Source: Apostichopus japonicus
Lineage: Eukaryota; Echinodermata; Holothuroidea; Aspidochirotida; Stichopodidae
Direction of reading: 5' to 3'
Length of the DNA stretch: 64,000 bases
NCBI RefSeq assembly: GCF_037975245.1
Contig: NC_092568.1
Location: 22,532,501 to 22,596,500, forward strand
Shown here piece by piece: positions 34,971 through 47,983 of the stretch (the stretch's first letter is position 1; each line of letters starts with the position of its first letter). The notes beneath the pieces are model-generated. The model was not told the origin of the DNA. It did not search any database and saw only the letters and a list, made by a program, of their open reading frames with translations. The position numbers were made by a program, and so were the translations under genes.

Positions 34971-37900
34971 GACATTTACATACAAATTTATATCATGTTT
35001 TGTTCAATGTAATTAAAAATTAAGAGAGAAAGTTTCAGTTCATTGCAAATTGACAAAAATTATAAAAAACAAAATTGATGAAATAGTAAACCCAAGATGA
35101 AAGCACATTCATACAATGGTAATTATTTACTAATGATTCCTTAATGTTTGCTACATCTGCACATTACAGTCTGCACAAACACTGCTTTATAGCACTATTT
35201 TCTTGCTTGATATTATTCTCAAGTTAATACTCAGTCCCTTGGCTTTTGAAACAATTAAAACTTCCATCGATAAAGAGTGAACCTACAGTATACGCCTACC
35301 TACAGTTTGACCACAGGTACGTGTAGCAGATTTATTTATAATTATTGGCTAATTTGGCTTTCTTTGCATAAGAATCAGGGCACAACATTTGCTCATAAAC
35401 TGATATATGGTTGACTAAAAAGGATACTGTTTTAGGAGAAGAAAAGCTTTTTAAAATAAAACTTCACAGTATAGCTATCTGTACCTGTGCTTGAATGATC
35501 TTGGTGAAAAATGGAATGTCATCATAGGTCAATTTGGGAAAGATTGTTCAAACACCCACAAACACACAAAAGTACAATCAGCAGTTTTAAAGAGAAAGTC
35601 AAGGCAAACGTGAAATCGATACAATTAAACAAGGGAAGATAAGTCGCATAACCTACAGTAAATGTAACAAAAGAAAGTTTTTTCTCATTCAAAATGAAAA
35701 TCTTCACTACCGTGCACAACAGTGCAAGATTTAAAAAACTTGTAATTTCATCTTAACTGTCATCTTCTCTGGTTCGCCGAGTGTTCTGCCTGACAATTGT
35801 TACATGGCCGGACGTATCGAACCATGTCTAAATATATATCGGATTGAATCATAGAGTTTCTTATCCTAAAAAGCTGCACCTTATAAGGTCTCTCGTTTCA
35901 ACACAGGAAATTACGGTATGGATTCGCAGGATATTGAAACCGAGATCCATACTTAGCTGTCAAACGGTTTCCTTTGAAGCACACATGAACCTCCCTACCC
36001 AAATAGTCCTCGGGCTACGGCTGCTTTTAATCTGCTCCCTTTGAATAACGAAGTTGCAACAAAACAGTAACAGGGAATTATTTCATCTTTACATATTTGC
36101 CAAGGCAGTTATATACTTAAAGGAAGAAACCAACCAGGCCATAAAGAGTCCATGTGGCAGACATACACTTATTATGAACATACTTCCCAAAACAGACAAA
36201 AAAAAGGAGATGATCTTATTGCATTTTTGGAGGTCTATATAACGTATCACTGGAGTTTTAATGGTCCTCTACAAAGAAGATTAAAGACTTGAACAAGTCT
36301 AAATATGACATCATCCAGTCACATACTGTAATATATGTGCTTGAAAGGTTTAGTGATGGGTTAGGCTGTGATTCTACAATACAGTATTGTAAATAAGTTT
36401 AATGCTTAACAAGACCTATTACTAGCATTGGTGTCAGTGTAAACTTAATTATAATAATAAGAATAAAAAAAATCATAAATTATGTTCATTAACCTTGAAA
36501 ATATGAAAAAACAAAGATAAAGAAAAGGGCTTCACCTCCTACACTGGAAACTATGACATCACAGATTGACAAAATGGCAGCCCCTTGACATGACATTGGA
36601 ACAAATAATATCTCCAAAATAGAACAAGATTTTCGTTAGTAAATAATTGAGGGATCGTTCATCATAAACATCTCTATCATATTAAGTAAAGATGATTGTT
36701 GGTTTTGCCTATCTCAGGAATTTAAATATATCAACAACAAAAATGAGAAAAAAAAACCTGAAAAATACTCTAGTAAGTTCTGTGTACAAACACATGGCCT
36801 ATAGATACACATCTCTGAGTAATATTGGCATCCTGCATGGCAATTTTGCAAATTCCCTACAGGAAGCTTTATATACATATTTAAATGGTTTGGCAAATAC
36901 ATGTCTAAGTACTACAATTTATATATTCTAGTAATCTGTGAAATTTCAATTGTTCTAAATATTCTACTGTGGCTATAAATATTAACCAATAATTGGCCAG
37001 AAGCTAGCTTCATGACCGTTCGTCTAGACTAAACCCTACTGTAGCTCGCCGCCTACGGATATACAGTACTATAGTCATTTAATGATCATAAACGATTCTT
37101 GCTTTCGTAAATAATTCAATACCAGCAATTTTTTCCTGAATCCAAAGGTAAAGGAAATCATTGTATTACAAGAACTTCATGTTTAGAATATAACTTCCCT
37201 CTCCGAAGAGCTCCATAAAGACAACATCGTGCATATTAGAAAACCATTTCGTTTTGCTTTGCCAGATAGCCCACTGCATAAAAGCAAAACAGGTTTGCAT
37301 ATATATTCATGAACCAGTCTCCATTTAACAGAGACATAACTTCCAATCTATTGTACCTACTATGCAGATCTAGCCTAACAAAATTGGGAACAATTTAGCA
37401 CTGTTCCTTCCCCTCCCCCTCCCCCTCCTTCTCCCCACCCCCCCTCTCCACTGACCCACTGAAAGGTCAATTACACCCAGTTTCTCTTCTTCTGCAATGT
37501 ACTATTCTGAAGGTTTACAGTTTATATTTACAGTGGAATTTTCATCTACTGACTGAAGTGTGCACTAGTAAATCCAACAATTCCCTCACATACAGTATTA
37601 TGTGTAACTTCACATAACACGATCAACAAACAAAACTATTGATGAATTGGCTGGTTGGTCAGTGTTGCAGAAAATCAGTTATAGATTTTTGTCAACGTCA
37701 TCATGCATTTACATTATAGGGTGATTTTAGGCAGAATTTCATTCCAGATATGTCATAATCCTAGAAAATAAGCAATTTTTGATTGTTACTCAAGAATCTA
37801 TTGAGGTTATCAAGATATTTCACATTTTTAAAATATGCTAAATGAAATAGTCAATAAGGCTACAGAGATGGTGAGGTCAGCTCCTTGTAATGTATGCTGA

Positions 37901-38635
37901 TGTTAATTATCGGCCATTGTTTTAAATTTAAAGGTGTTATAGAAATACAACCTGGATCCATAGCAGTATGCTTTTAGTGCTATACAACACTATTAATTAA
38001 TTAACTTTGGAAATTAAGTTTGTGCCTTAAGTCAACCATAATTGTCATTTTTACAAACACACCCACCCCTGTGAGGCTTTCACCTTCGTAATTAAACTCT
38101 GACATTAATTGCGGCTCTCATCTTCTTGTTTGAGAAAACACAAACAAACAAACAAGCAAGCATTAATTAATTAATCATAAACTTCTTGTCACTTTGCAAC
38201 CAACTAGCTAAATGTCAAAATCTATTTTCTATGAAAACTAACAAAAAAAAATTTCTGCCCTGACTCGACCGACCCTCTGGTTTGTTTGCCTAAAATTCAA
38301 ATGATGAGCTTCAAGCTCATTATTAAAAATCAAAAATTGAAAATATGAAACCTGGAGGACTCTCGGTAAATTTCTAAGTGTATAGAATGTCACCACTGGA
38401 ATAAAAAATTTGCATTTAATAATGGTCTTTATAATGATTTAATTGATTTTATGAATGCCATGGGACCTATGTAGTGTATTACAGCACAGTTAGGGTATAA
38501 ATCAACTTAAATTTATGCCCATAACGTTTGATGCTATGTATTTACTGATCATGGTGACCATCTTCATTTTCTGTAGTTCAGGAAATTCAACTTTGAGAAA
38601 TATGCGGCTATTCTTCAAGTACAAACAGTTTCATA

Positions 38636-38773
38636 AAATATGTAAAAGTTAGGGGGTCTGACATTTCGATCCTAGCCAGATCTTCTTCAGATGCTAACTC
38701 ACTGGGTTTGACTTTGAAGAAGAAGATCGTCCGTTGGGATCAAAACGTCAGGCCCTCTAGCTTTTACATATTT
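38636..38773. mobile_element. Short fold-back element (138 bp)
   Basis: The left arm (38636-38692) starts AAATATGTAAAAGTTAG and contains TCTGACATTTCGATCC and AGATCTTCTTC. The right arm (38717-38773) is its inverted copy with a few mismatches, ending CTCTAGCTTTTACATATTT. The loop is about 24 nt. The arms would form a stem of more than 40 bp. Confidence 0.75.
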
Positions 38774-41240
38774 ACCTACACAGGCTTTCTATAGTACTTC
38801 CATCAGCAGTTTGCTAACAGTTTTTTTTTTTCTCTCTACAAGTTTCATAAAAGAAATATGAAAACCATACACTTTTCTTTACCAAGCTATAGGCTAGGAA
38901 TTGACCTACAGTACGTTGTTTCAAAAAAAAGAAGAAAAACAATAAAACCAGGATAAGCTCAACACCATTGTCTTTCACTAACAGTAGATATCAAATAGAA
39001 AGCCTGCCATTTTAATAAACATGTGCAAATACCCTGTAGATTCTAACAAACATCATACTATTGAATCCAATCAGAAGGGCAATAACTTTTAGACAAGTTG
39101 ATCTCTCAAGTAGGATTTGTAGCTGGTCTGACATAAAAGAGTCAAGTTCATTATTTTCTACTGTAATGTACTGTACTGTACTTGTAGTACTATCACACTG
39201 ACTCACAATAAGGGAAACTGCTTTTCCTGAGGGTTTTGCTAAAAATGAAATCCAAACATAATAAACTGCTTTGTTGTAACCTGTGAGCCAAATTGCCATT
39301 GATTATGCCACCTTTGACAGTAAGTCTCTGACATACTGAGATAATGTATACATGGAAATATTACCCTGAAAGGAGGAAATGCAGTACTTCCATGCTGTAT
39401 GCATGTACTATTTTCACATATGTGCTAATTTCAGAAATGAGCCTAGAATGTATTCACCATATCACAGACATATATCCGATGGGAAACACAAAATGACTTT
39501 TGAAACATGGCAACACACTAACAGGCTTCTTAATATGGAACATGTTATGCTAGACGAACCCCTCCCCCCCCTCCTTTCCAACTGGGAAATCAGTAAAACA
39601 TAATCTATTGTGGAAATTTATAATTTTTTTGTTTATATGAACAATGCTCTGATTTGAGCTATAGTTAATGTGAAAATGTAAGAAGAGATGTCATCTTGTA
39701 AAAGAAAATGCCTGATAAAACTGAGGATTTGGACTAAGTTCGGACTAGGTTCTAAAACTTAATCATATTGCTGCTCCTACAGTATACAAGAGAGAACTGC
39801 AACACCAACAGAGCAAAAACATAAAACAGCTTGATATTTGAGTCTAAGTAGATACACATGAACTTTGACCTATGACTATAATACCTGTTTTGATATCCTG
39901 ATTGTTAAATCTAACAATTTTTTAAACCAGAGGATTACATTCATCTCCCACTAACGTTGTACAATCTACAGCCATACATAGGCTAGAGTGACTGTTTCCT
40001 GTATGGAAACACTGAATGTAAAGGTCTGCTAGCTTCCAAACTATTCAACATTGTATGGTAGGCTGTAGGTTAGGTAGATTTATAAAGAAAGTACATAAGA
40101 TTTAGAGACAGGAAAGAGAGAAGTGGAAGTAACTAGAAGTATCTTTGCAGAATACGTATCCATGGCAACAATAAATTCCCGGTCTCTTTTCTCCCTGGCT
40201 AGTTGGACCTCTAGCTTACAAATGAGAACTTGGTGACAAAATCAAGAAGACAGAACTTAAAAAAAGGGTGTTGTTTAGAAACAAGTACAGTACCACAAAG
40301 ACATTGGGAAAAGGTGTGTTGATTATACCATAGGTCAAGCAGCCTAAAGTAATCTGCTTTAACAAAGGTAGGTTGCAGAGTTGATTTACAATTGAGATTT
40401 TCAGCACTGAATATGGTCTGGGCATTGCTACAGTATCTACAAAACTTCATAAAGCTTATTAAAGTAAACTTATGTATACACACTTGAAAGGCATGCTTGC
40501 CCTTTTGGATTAATATAGAAGAAAATTCTCGTAAACTAGTACTTACAGGAAAAATTACTGACCAAAAAAGAAAAGAAACCAAAAAATTCCTTGCAAAGCT
40601 AAGTTTTTTTCCCCAAAAAAATTCTGTGATGTATTCCCTTTTTTTATTTAAAAGGTGTTTGTAAATGCCAGCAGGGAGTCAGGTAGTCATCGCTCAATGT
40701 GATAATAACCATCTGCCCTCCCTAAAGGAATAATTAACAAAATAAAACAGATATGAATTTTTGACACAACCACCAGCTGTGGCTCCAACGGTCTCTTATC
40801 GTTTCAATCATCTTCCCTTCCAGAGAGTAAGCAGAGATGACATCCTCCTCCTCGTTAGTCAGTCGGGATGAAAGATCAACTTAATTAAACAAAGACCACG
40901 GGACAACCAAATATGCCAGACATGAAGCTAACAATGAAAAATGTTGAGATGCTCCGCTATTATTTGACTAAAGATTCGCTGGACAAACGCAACTCTTCCT
41001 AAACAAACACACTTATAAGTTTACAGCATCGGCAGCTGCTCCCACCTTACCTGTACTGTATCAACAAAATCTCATACAAGTGCAACAATGGGTAATAAAT
41101 GTCTATAGCCAATTCACATCTAATTATATACAGACCTGGAATTATCGATGGTTTCATGAAAACGCACCCCTCATGTTTACTTTATTCTTGAAAGCAGCTT
41201 CTTGCCTTTGGTTGGCATATTTACCTAAACAATTTAAGGG

Positions 41241-41308
41241 GTTTTCATAGATGAGAGAGTGCATGAAGTTAGAGGAGACAGGTATTAAGTGAGCTGGAGT
41301 GAAATCAA
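41241..41308 (+). mobile_element. Degenerate SINE-like 3' fragment
   Basis: GAGAGTGCATGAAGTTAG, GAGGAGACAGGTATTAAG and GGAGTGAAAT match the family 3' module with many changes. Confidence 0.4.
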
Positions 41309-41978
41309 TCCTACAGAGAACTACAAAATGTAAGAAAGTTAGTACTGGAGCAATCTAAGGTGTGATTATCCCTCCTGCCCCCCCCTCCCAACCCCTTGAG
41401 TAAATTGTTTTAGTAAACGACGGTTAAAGAGGTTTTTATTAATTAATGGTATATGATTTGATCCGCCACACTTTGTCACCCAGACACATTTTTCAATATA
41501 AGTAAAATTAACCATGTGTAAAAATTAACTGAACTTAAAGAAACAGCTGAATTTCACATAAATATTTGAAATGAAATTTGACTGGTCGAGTAAACGAACT
41601 AAACATTGTAAAGACATATTCTCCAGCCATGCAAAGTTTTCTCTCATTTCTATTTTTTTTATGTATATAGTAACTGCCTTATGCATTATGCATGATCAAG
41701 AAGGCTAATCCACAATATGCAGGTGTCCTTAAAACCCCCAAACTCCCTGGTTTGGGCACTTCTCTCTAACCTGTCTTGACTCTACTATTGCACCTTCCCA
41801 TCTATCTAGCCTTTAATAGCTAGTAACATTTTAGCACTGCACCCCCCCCCCCTGACTGTCCTCCGGGGTCATCACGCTCATCACCTTTTCCTTCTGAATC
41901 TACCATTCACAAAGTATAGAGCCTATTCTGGTGATAGTATTTCAAATGTTTAAAATCACAAAATGCAGGTGTTGTTAA

Positions 41979-42549
41979 ACCACTTTCAATCAGTACTTAC
42001 TAGAGATGATCCTTTTATCACTTTCAATCAGTATTTACTAGAGATGATCCTTTAATCACTTTCATTCAGTATTTACTAGAGATGATCCTTTAATCACTTT
42101 CAATCAGTATTTACTGGAGATGATCCTTAAATCACTTTCATTCAGTATTTACTAGAGATGATCCTTAAATCACTTTCATTCAGTATTTACTAGAGATGAT
42201 CCTTTAATCACTTTCAATCAGTATTTACTGGAGATGATCCTTAAATCACTTTCAATCAGTATTTACTAGAGATGATCCTTTAATCACTTTCAATCAGTAT
42301 TTACTAGAGATGATCCTTTAATCACTTTCACTCAGTATTTACTAGAGATGATCCGTAAATCACTTTCAATCAGTATTTACTAGAGATGATCCTTTAATCA
42401 CTTTCATTCAGTATTTACTAGAGATGATCCTTTAATCACTTTCAATCAGTATTTACTAGAGATGATCCGTAAATCAATTTCAATCAGTATTTACTGGAGA
42501 TGATCTTTTAATCACTTTCAATCAGTATTTACTAGAGATGATCCTTTAA
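41979..42549 (+). repeat. 38-bp minisatellite, 15 copies
   Basis: The unit reads ATCACTTTCAATCAGTATTT then ACTAGAGATGATCCTTTA. Copies follow head to tail without spacers. Variation is mostly at the same places: CAATCAG or CATTCAG, ACTAG or ACTGG, and CCTTTA, CCTTAA or CCGTAA. The total length of 571 bp fits 15 units. Confidence 0.97.
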
Positions 42550-43844
42550 TACCTGCCTCCGCTCTCCTCCTATATAGTCATCATCCAAAACTCATTAACT
42601 GAACTGAGCCACCGCACCCACTATGATCGACCCTGGGCTTCCCAAATCAAACCTCATCCCTGTTTTAGAATCGACTACAGTACCCACTTAGACAGAAATT
42701 TCAGGATGCGGGAGAAGTAGAGACGAGAGCTAGAGAGATGATAGAATACATACAGTAGACGTCGGCTATACTACAGTACGTTTCAAGAATGCTCTCCATC
42801 TTACTCAACCTTTCTAAACCCTTTTAAATTGTCATTATCTTTAATGTACCTCCGGTGTGCCTGATCATATTCAGCTAACATGACCAACCACTTGGAATCC
42901 ATTATAAAAAAAAAAACAGAAAAAAACAAGATGGCAGAGTACGTACTAGCTTTAAAAATGCAATTAAAGTAAATTTGTGATGTTGCTGCATGACTTGACA
43001 GATAAGTTTGCAAGGATCTGACTTTGAAACTTCTTCTTATTCCAGAAACTGCTCGATTACAAAGTTGAGAAAAAGTCTGGAGACTAAGTGCCGATGTGAG
43101 AGCATCTATTTATCGGCAAATGGTCGATAAATTTCACAGCCAAGAGGAGATGTGATTTATGGCATGAAAATCACTGTGGCAGATGAGCGGCGGTATATCA
43201 CTAACTTAATCAATTTAATATTCCACATGCCCCAAAATAAAGAAAAGATTGCTATCATTTTAGAATAACAAATGCAAATGATATAGTAGTTTTTTAGAAC
43301 GATTGATAGCCTAACCACTACTACAAAACCAAGAGGGTAAATTAATATACATTCATACGGTATATCGGTACCAGTCAAAGTTCCTTCAAATGTTGCTTCA
43401 ATCTCTAAACAAATCTTGATATATACGGTGACGGACAAATTGTTTAATATATTCAGTATCATGTTTCAGTTTAAGTAATTCCACCAGCAGACATATATAT
43501 GCTATAGCTTGAAGATTTAAACAGATAAATTAAACTGGATATTGTACACAGGCAGGATATGGGCGGGGGGGGGGGGGAGGTGGGGACTATTTGCTGGATC
43601 AATTTACATCATGTATTCTGAGTTGTAATGCCAATACAAGTGTACAAATACGTGCTCACAGCTAGTCTAGGTAACGTGTTTGTGCATAATTGTTCAAATA
43701 CGTTTAAGATGCGAAAACATTGTCCTTGCTGCACATGAGATGACTGGTGTAAACAGCTCGTACTAAATTAGAAGTTCTTAAGCTAGTACTTACAGATCAG
43801 CATCTTCAGCCCAGATTCCTCCTACAGTACTGTATGTGCACATG

Positions 43845-44040
43845 CATAAGGCTAGGCCTATGTATAGCGTATCATGGACTACTATTCTATTGAACATACT
43901 GTGCTACTGTATGACTGACGGTGTTGTAGATTAAAGCCTTCATAAGGCTAGGCCGCTAGGCTTGTGTATAGTGTATGGACTACTATTCTATTGAACATAC
44001 TGCACTACTGTATAACTGACTGTGTTGTAAATTAAAGCCT
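43845..44040 (+). repeat. ~96-bp tandem duplication
   Basis: CATAAGGCTAGGCC begins both units (43845 and 43941). Each holds TGGACTACTATTCTATTGAA and ends ATTAAAGCCT. Confidence 0.9.
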
Positions 44041-45754
44041 ATAGCTACTGTATCATATGTGCTCAGTTTGAAGAGTAATAGACACATTTTCTCAAAATCT
44101 CAAAGCATTAAAGTAACCTTCATTGAAATTTGTAGCGATAAGGCACTTTGCAAAATAATAATAATATAAAGAACAAAGAATTGAATCCATCTTCATTTTT
44201 ATGGTGAAAAAAATTAAGGTACTTAAAGGAGCTATAGTAAATGATAATAAACTGAAGGCTATCGGTAGAGTTTAGTATTACATCCTACGTAAAATGTTCT
44301 TAAAAGACCACGTACTGTATGTTGACACATTGAAGATGATTTCACTGCCAAATTCACAGCATTGACGTACAGTACTTTCATGATCACAGACTTGAAATAT
44401 AAATATATGACTATTGACTTCTATAATTTCATATTCACAAATTCACTGTATTAATATTTGATTAAATATATTCTTGTATAGGAAGATTGGGATGGTGTAG
44501 AAATATTATCTGTTAACATTTAAATTATTTAGTTACTACAGTATATATGTGAAGTCACTGTATGCTTAAGTACAGTACTGTATTTGCTATACACAATTTG
44601 CTGGTTGACTTGTAGATATTTTGTATGTGAATATAGCATATAATTTGAACTTTATCTTTGTTTGCTATATTAATTGCATGATGGTATTTTATTGTATGTA
44701 TATCATAGTCACCTGCCAAGGTTAAAAGTCATAGATGTGATTCTCACTATCATCCCTTTCTGAGTGTACATATGAATAAGGGAAGTACTAACATGTGACC
44801 TATCGCTTTAATTCTTCAATATTTTGTTCGATGATATCTTATAACTTCATACTACTGTACATGGCTTTTCACCTCAGTGTCATTTTCCTTGCATGGTTCT
44901 TACCAACAGCTATAAGAGCATATATCACAGTAGCTCAATGTTTAAAATCTTGAGGGGAAATATACAAGTATGTTCTGAAGTGCCATATATACAGTACCCA
45001 TTGATTTTCCATCTGTTCCCCAACTTCACATTATAGTATAGTTTATAGTTAGCAGTAGAAGCATCAAACAGTCAATTGTTGAGAATTCTTCAAAACTGCA
45101 ACAAGTCATGAGGAAATGCACAAGTATGTCATATATGTGCTAGAGATAATTTTATATTAAAAGTATGAAAGGAGTTTATTCCAGGTCATTGTACCCACCC
45201 ACCCTCACCTGCCCCCCCCCCACCCCTGGACTTAAAACCATAGCTGCTACTGTAAGTTGTACTTTCATGATATGACTCAGAATGGAACAAACGAAAAGAG
45301 TCTCTCCAAATATCCTTCCTGTTGATTTAACCAGTTTTATGAATAGTAAACTCACCACTCACAGTATAATTCTTCAAGGTTTACATTCGCCACATATCAG
45401 TTTTGAATAATTACAAAATTTCTTCCAAACTGACTGCAGTGTGGTGTACAGGTTCTACATACAAACATGATGACACACCATTTGCTTTTGCGTTCAGGAG
45501 TTAATTCAGCCATTTTGCTTTTACTTATTGTTCTGTACCCAAAATATCCAGCTAGTCACTCCCTGCTGTCTCATTATATACCAGTACAGAACCTTTAAAA
45601 ATAAATAAGTTAAACTTTTTCCCCCTACCCTTGAAGTCAAATCACCTAAGGAGAATCCAACAGGGCACTATGGCACATGAGCTGGAAGGATGTGAAAATC
45701 ATTTCCGATTTGAAAGTTGATAATTTTGTGAAATACACGACAGAATCAACGGGA

Positions 45755-45845
45755 ACCATGCAAGAACAATATGCTTTGAAGAACGACAGATTGGAGTGCA
45801 TGCATGTGCTTAGCTAGAGACAGGTAAGAGATGAATGGAGTAAAT
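45755..45845 (+). mobile_element. SINE-like family fragment
   Basis: CATGCAAGAACAATATGC, GGAGTGCATGCATGTGC and AGAGACAGGTAAGAGATG then GGAGTAAAT. Confidence 0.5.
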
Positions 45846-46989
45846 CGTAATGTTCTATCAATAATTTTACGAATGTACAAAAGATTTATCTACAAAAACT
45901 CCAAACTAAAAAATTGTTCAAGGCTCTCTCTCTTCAAAGCATGAATACAAGTTATCTTGCTAATAGATATGTAGATTCTAAAATGCCCGGAGTACCAGTA
46001 GTAAAAATTTACAAATTTATGAGGGTTAGTACAGTATACTGTAAGTACAGGCAACAATGTTAGGATACGAGTACCGGTATACAGACTTACTACAAGTCTG
46101 CCAATTGTTGCTTCTGAGCTGTTAGTGAAATTATCCTTAAAGCAGCTAATAGTAGTCGACAATTCTTACTAATAACATTATAAAGTACCAATAAAAATGA
46201 GATGACCTGATTATTGTCAAAATAGGTGCATTGAAAACTTGATAAAACAGCACAGGAGGTTCGAAAGACATCCGACATATAAGCACCAAGATAGGTGATA
46301 CTTTTATAGTGATGTATCTACACCTGATTATAGTCATAGGACAGAATTAATTATATTGTGATTACAATATATAAGTACTGCTTATTGACAATAAGCTGCA
46401 TCCTTTTAATGACCCACTTGAAAAAAAAAATATTTTGAAATGAATCTTATATATATGCTTTTAAGCTTGATCAAAAGAAACGTAATAGCATTTAAATATT
46501 GAATCGTAAAAAAAATCTCAAAAATCTATGTCAACAACTGCATGTCACCTACAGCACTATAGCCAGTAACATGAAAAGCCGAGGCTATTACAGCAAGCCA
46601 AATTTACAGTAGCTGTTTCCACTTTCAAGAATTCCGAATTGTTGTTTTCATCCTCCAAGGATTTAAGTTTGATAATGATAGATTCCAACCAGAGAGTAGA
46701 AATCTTTTGAAATATAACCTTCCCCAGAATACCCAGAGGTCAACATCAATTAACCTTACAAATATTAGGGAAGGAAGAGAAGGTGAAATTCTGACTGCAA
46801 TTTATCCATCTGGAGGAGTTTGTTGCTTGCGTGTAGATCTTTCTTGTGAAATCTTGAGAATCCCAATATCCTGTTACGCACTGTACAGTAAGGCCAGCAG
46901 CCATGTTGGTAACAGATTCAAAACCAGGAATCTACAGCACTCAGTAGTTTCCTTGTCTGTGATATTCTTTTTTGTCAACCCTTGGATCA

Positions 46990-47034
46990 CATGATCACAT
47001 GACCCAACATGACATGATCACATGACCCAACATG
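46990..47034 (+). repeat. 23-bp tandem duplication
   Basis: ATGATCACATGACCCAACAT followed by GAC occurs twice. Confidence 0.9.
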
Positions 47035-47404
47035 GTATTTGATGAAAATGTAGCTCCTTATTTTGTCCTTTCAAGAAACATTGTCACGTCCTTTTGACAA
47101 ATCTGGAACAACAGCAGCACCTGCCATGTCCTTTCAAACAGTTTTGATCTGGTACATCCAATATGTTGCAAACAAGTACAGTAAGTGCCCAAGACATCCC
47201 TTAACATATATCCATCCTGACCACACACATCTGCCCCGAGTGCAATCTCCTTTTATCAGGAAACTGTACTTTATTCTTCCTGACCTACCAGTAGACAAAA
47301 GTTACTTTGCATCCATTTTCAATTGCAATAATAAATTCCTAACATATTGGCTCATTTTGTATGTCAATTATATGTCTAGAACACATCTGTCACACTGTAC
47401 ATAT

Positions 47405-47548
47405 ATCCTACACAGAATCTACAGAATACTAATACATTATCTGAAACCCAACATTCTCACCATCCACATCTCCCCCCCCCCCCCAACCAAACTTTAATAC
47501 ATATTAACAGATATAATGTGCTTCTACCTGTTATACCTGTAGGGTTTT
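47405..47548 (+). repeat. Tandem unit 1, left part (interrupted by transposon)
   Basis: ATCCTACACAGAATCTACAG to ACCTGTTATACCTGTAGGGT TTT. Its right part resumes at 50133-50166 after the insertion. Confidence 0.8.
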
Positions 47549-47983
47549 CAGTGGCGGATCCAGGATTTCGCCGAAGGGGGGGCCCAGATGGGAAATGCCT
47601 AATCGTCGTCCTGGGGGAGGGGTCTAAGGGGAGTGAATGCCCCCCTCCCCTTTGGAAAATTTCACAAACTATGGAGGTCCTCGGTGCAATCTGGTGCTAC
47701 TTTTCGTGAAAGTTTGGAGTAAAATTTATTTCCAATAAATCATGTATTCATGGTTTGCCGGGCATATATTTGCAATTTCGAGCAATGAGCTTGGGATTTA
47801 CGTCTTTGGGGAATAGGTGGTGATGCAAACTACTTTTTACCAGGCTACTCCAGGCCATTTCATCTTGGATGCCCTCTTCCAGATGGAGACTATTGATGCA
47901 GTCAGAGTGCCCCTCTCACCTTCACTTTATCAGAATGATGGTGTACTCTTTTTGCAAATTTATTTTACAAAAACTTACACGCA

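Noticed and set aside
41979-42549. CRISPR-like array
   Set aside because: Units follow head to tail with no unique spacers, and the DNA is from an animal; it is a minisatellite. The same applies to 10690-11042 and 51222-51431.
47063-47497. 144-codon plus-strand open frame
   Set aside because: No recognisable domain, composition like translated AT/C-rich intron, and it overlaps the tandem unit and a poly-C run at its end.
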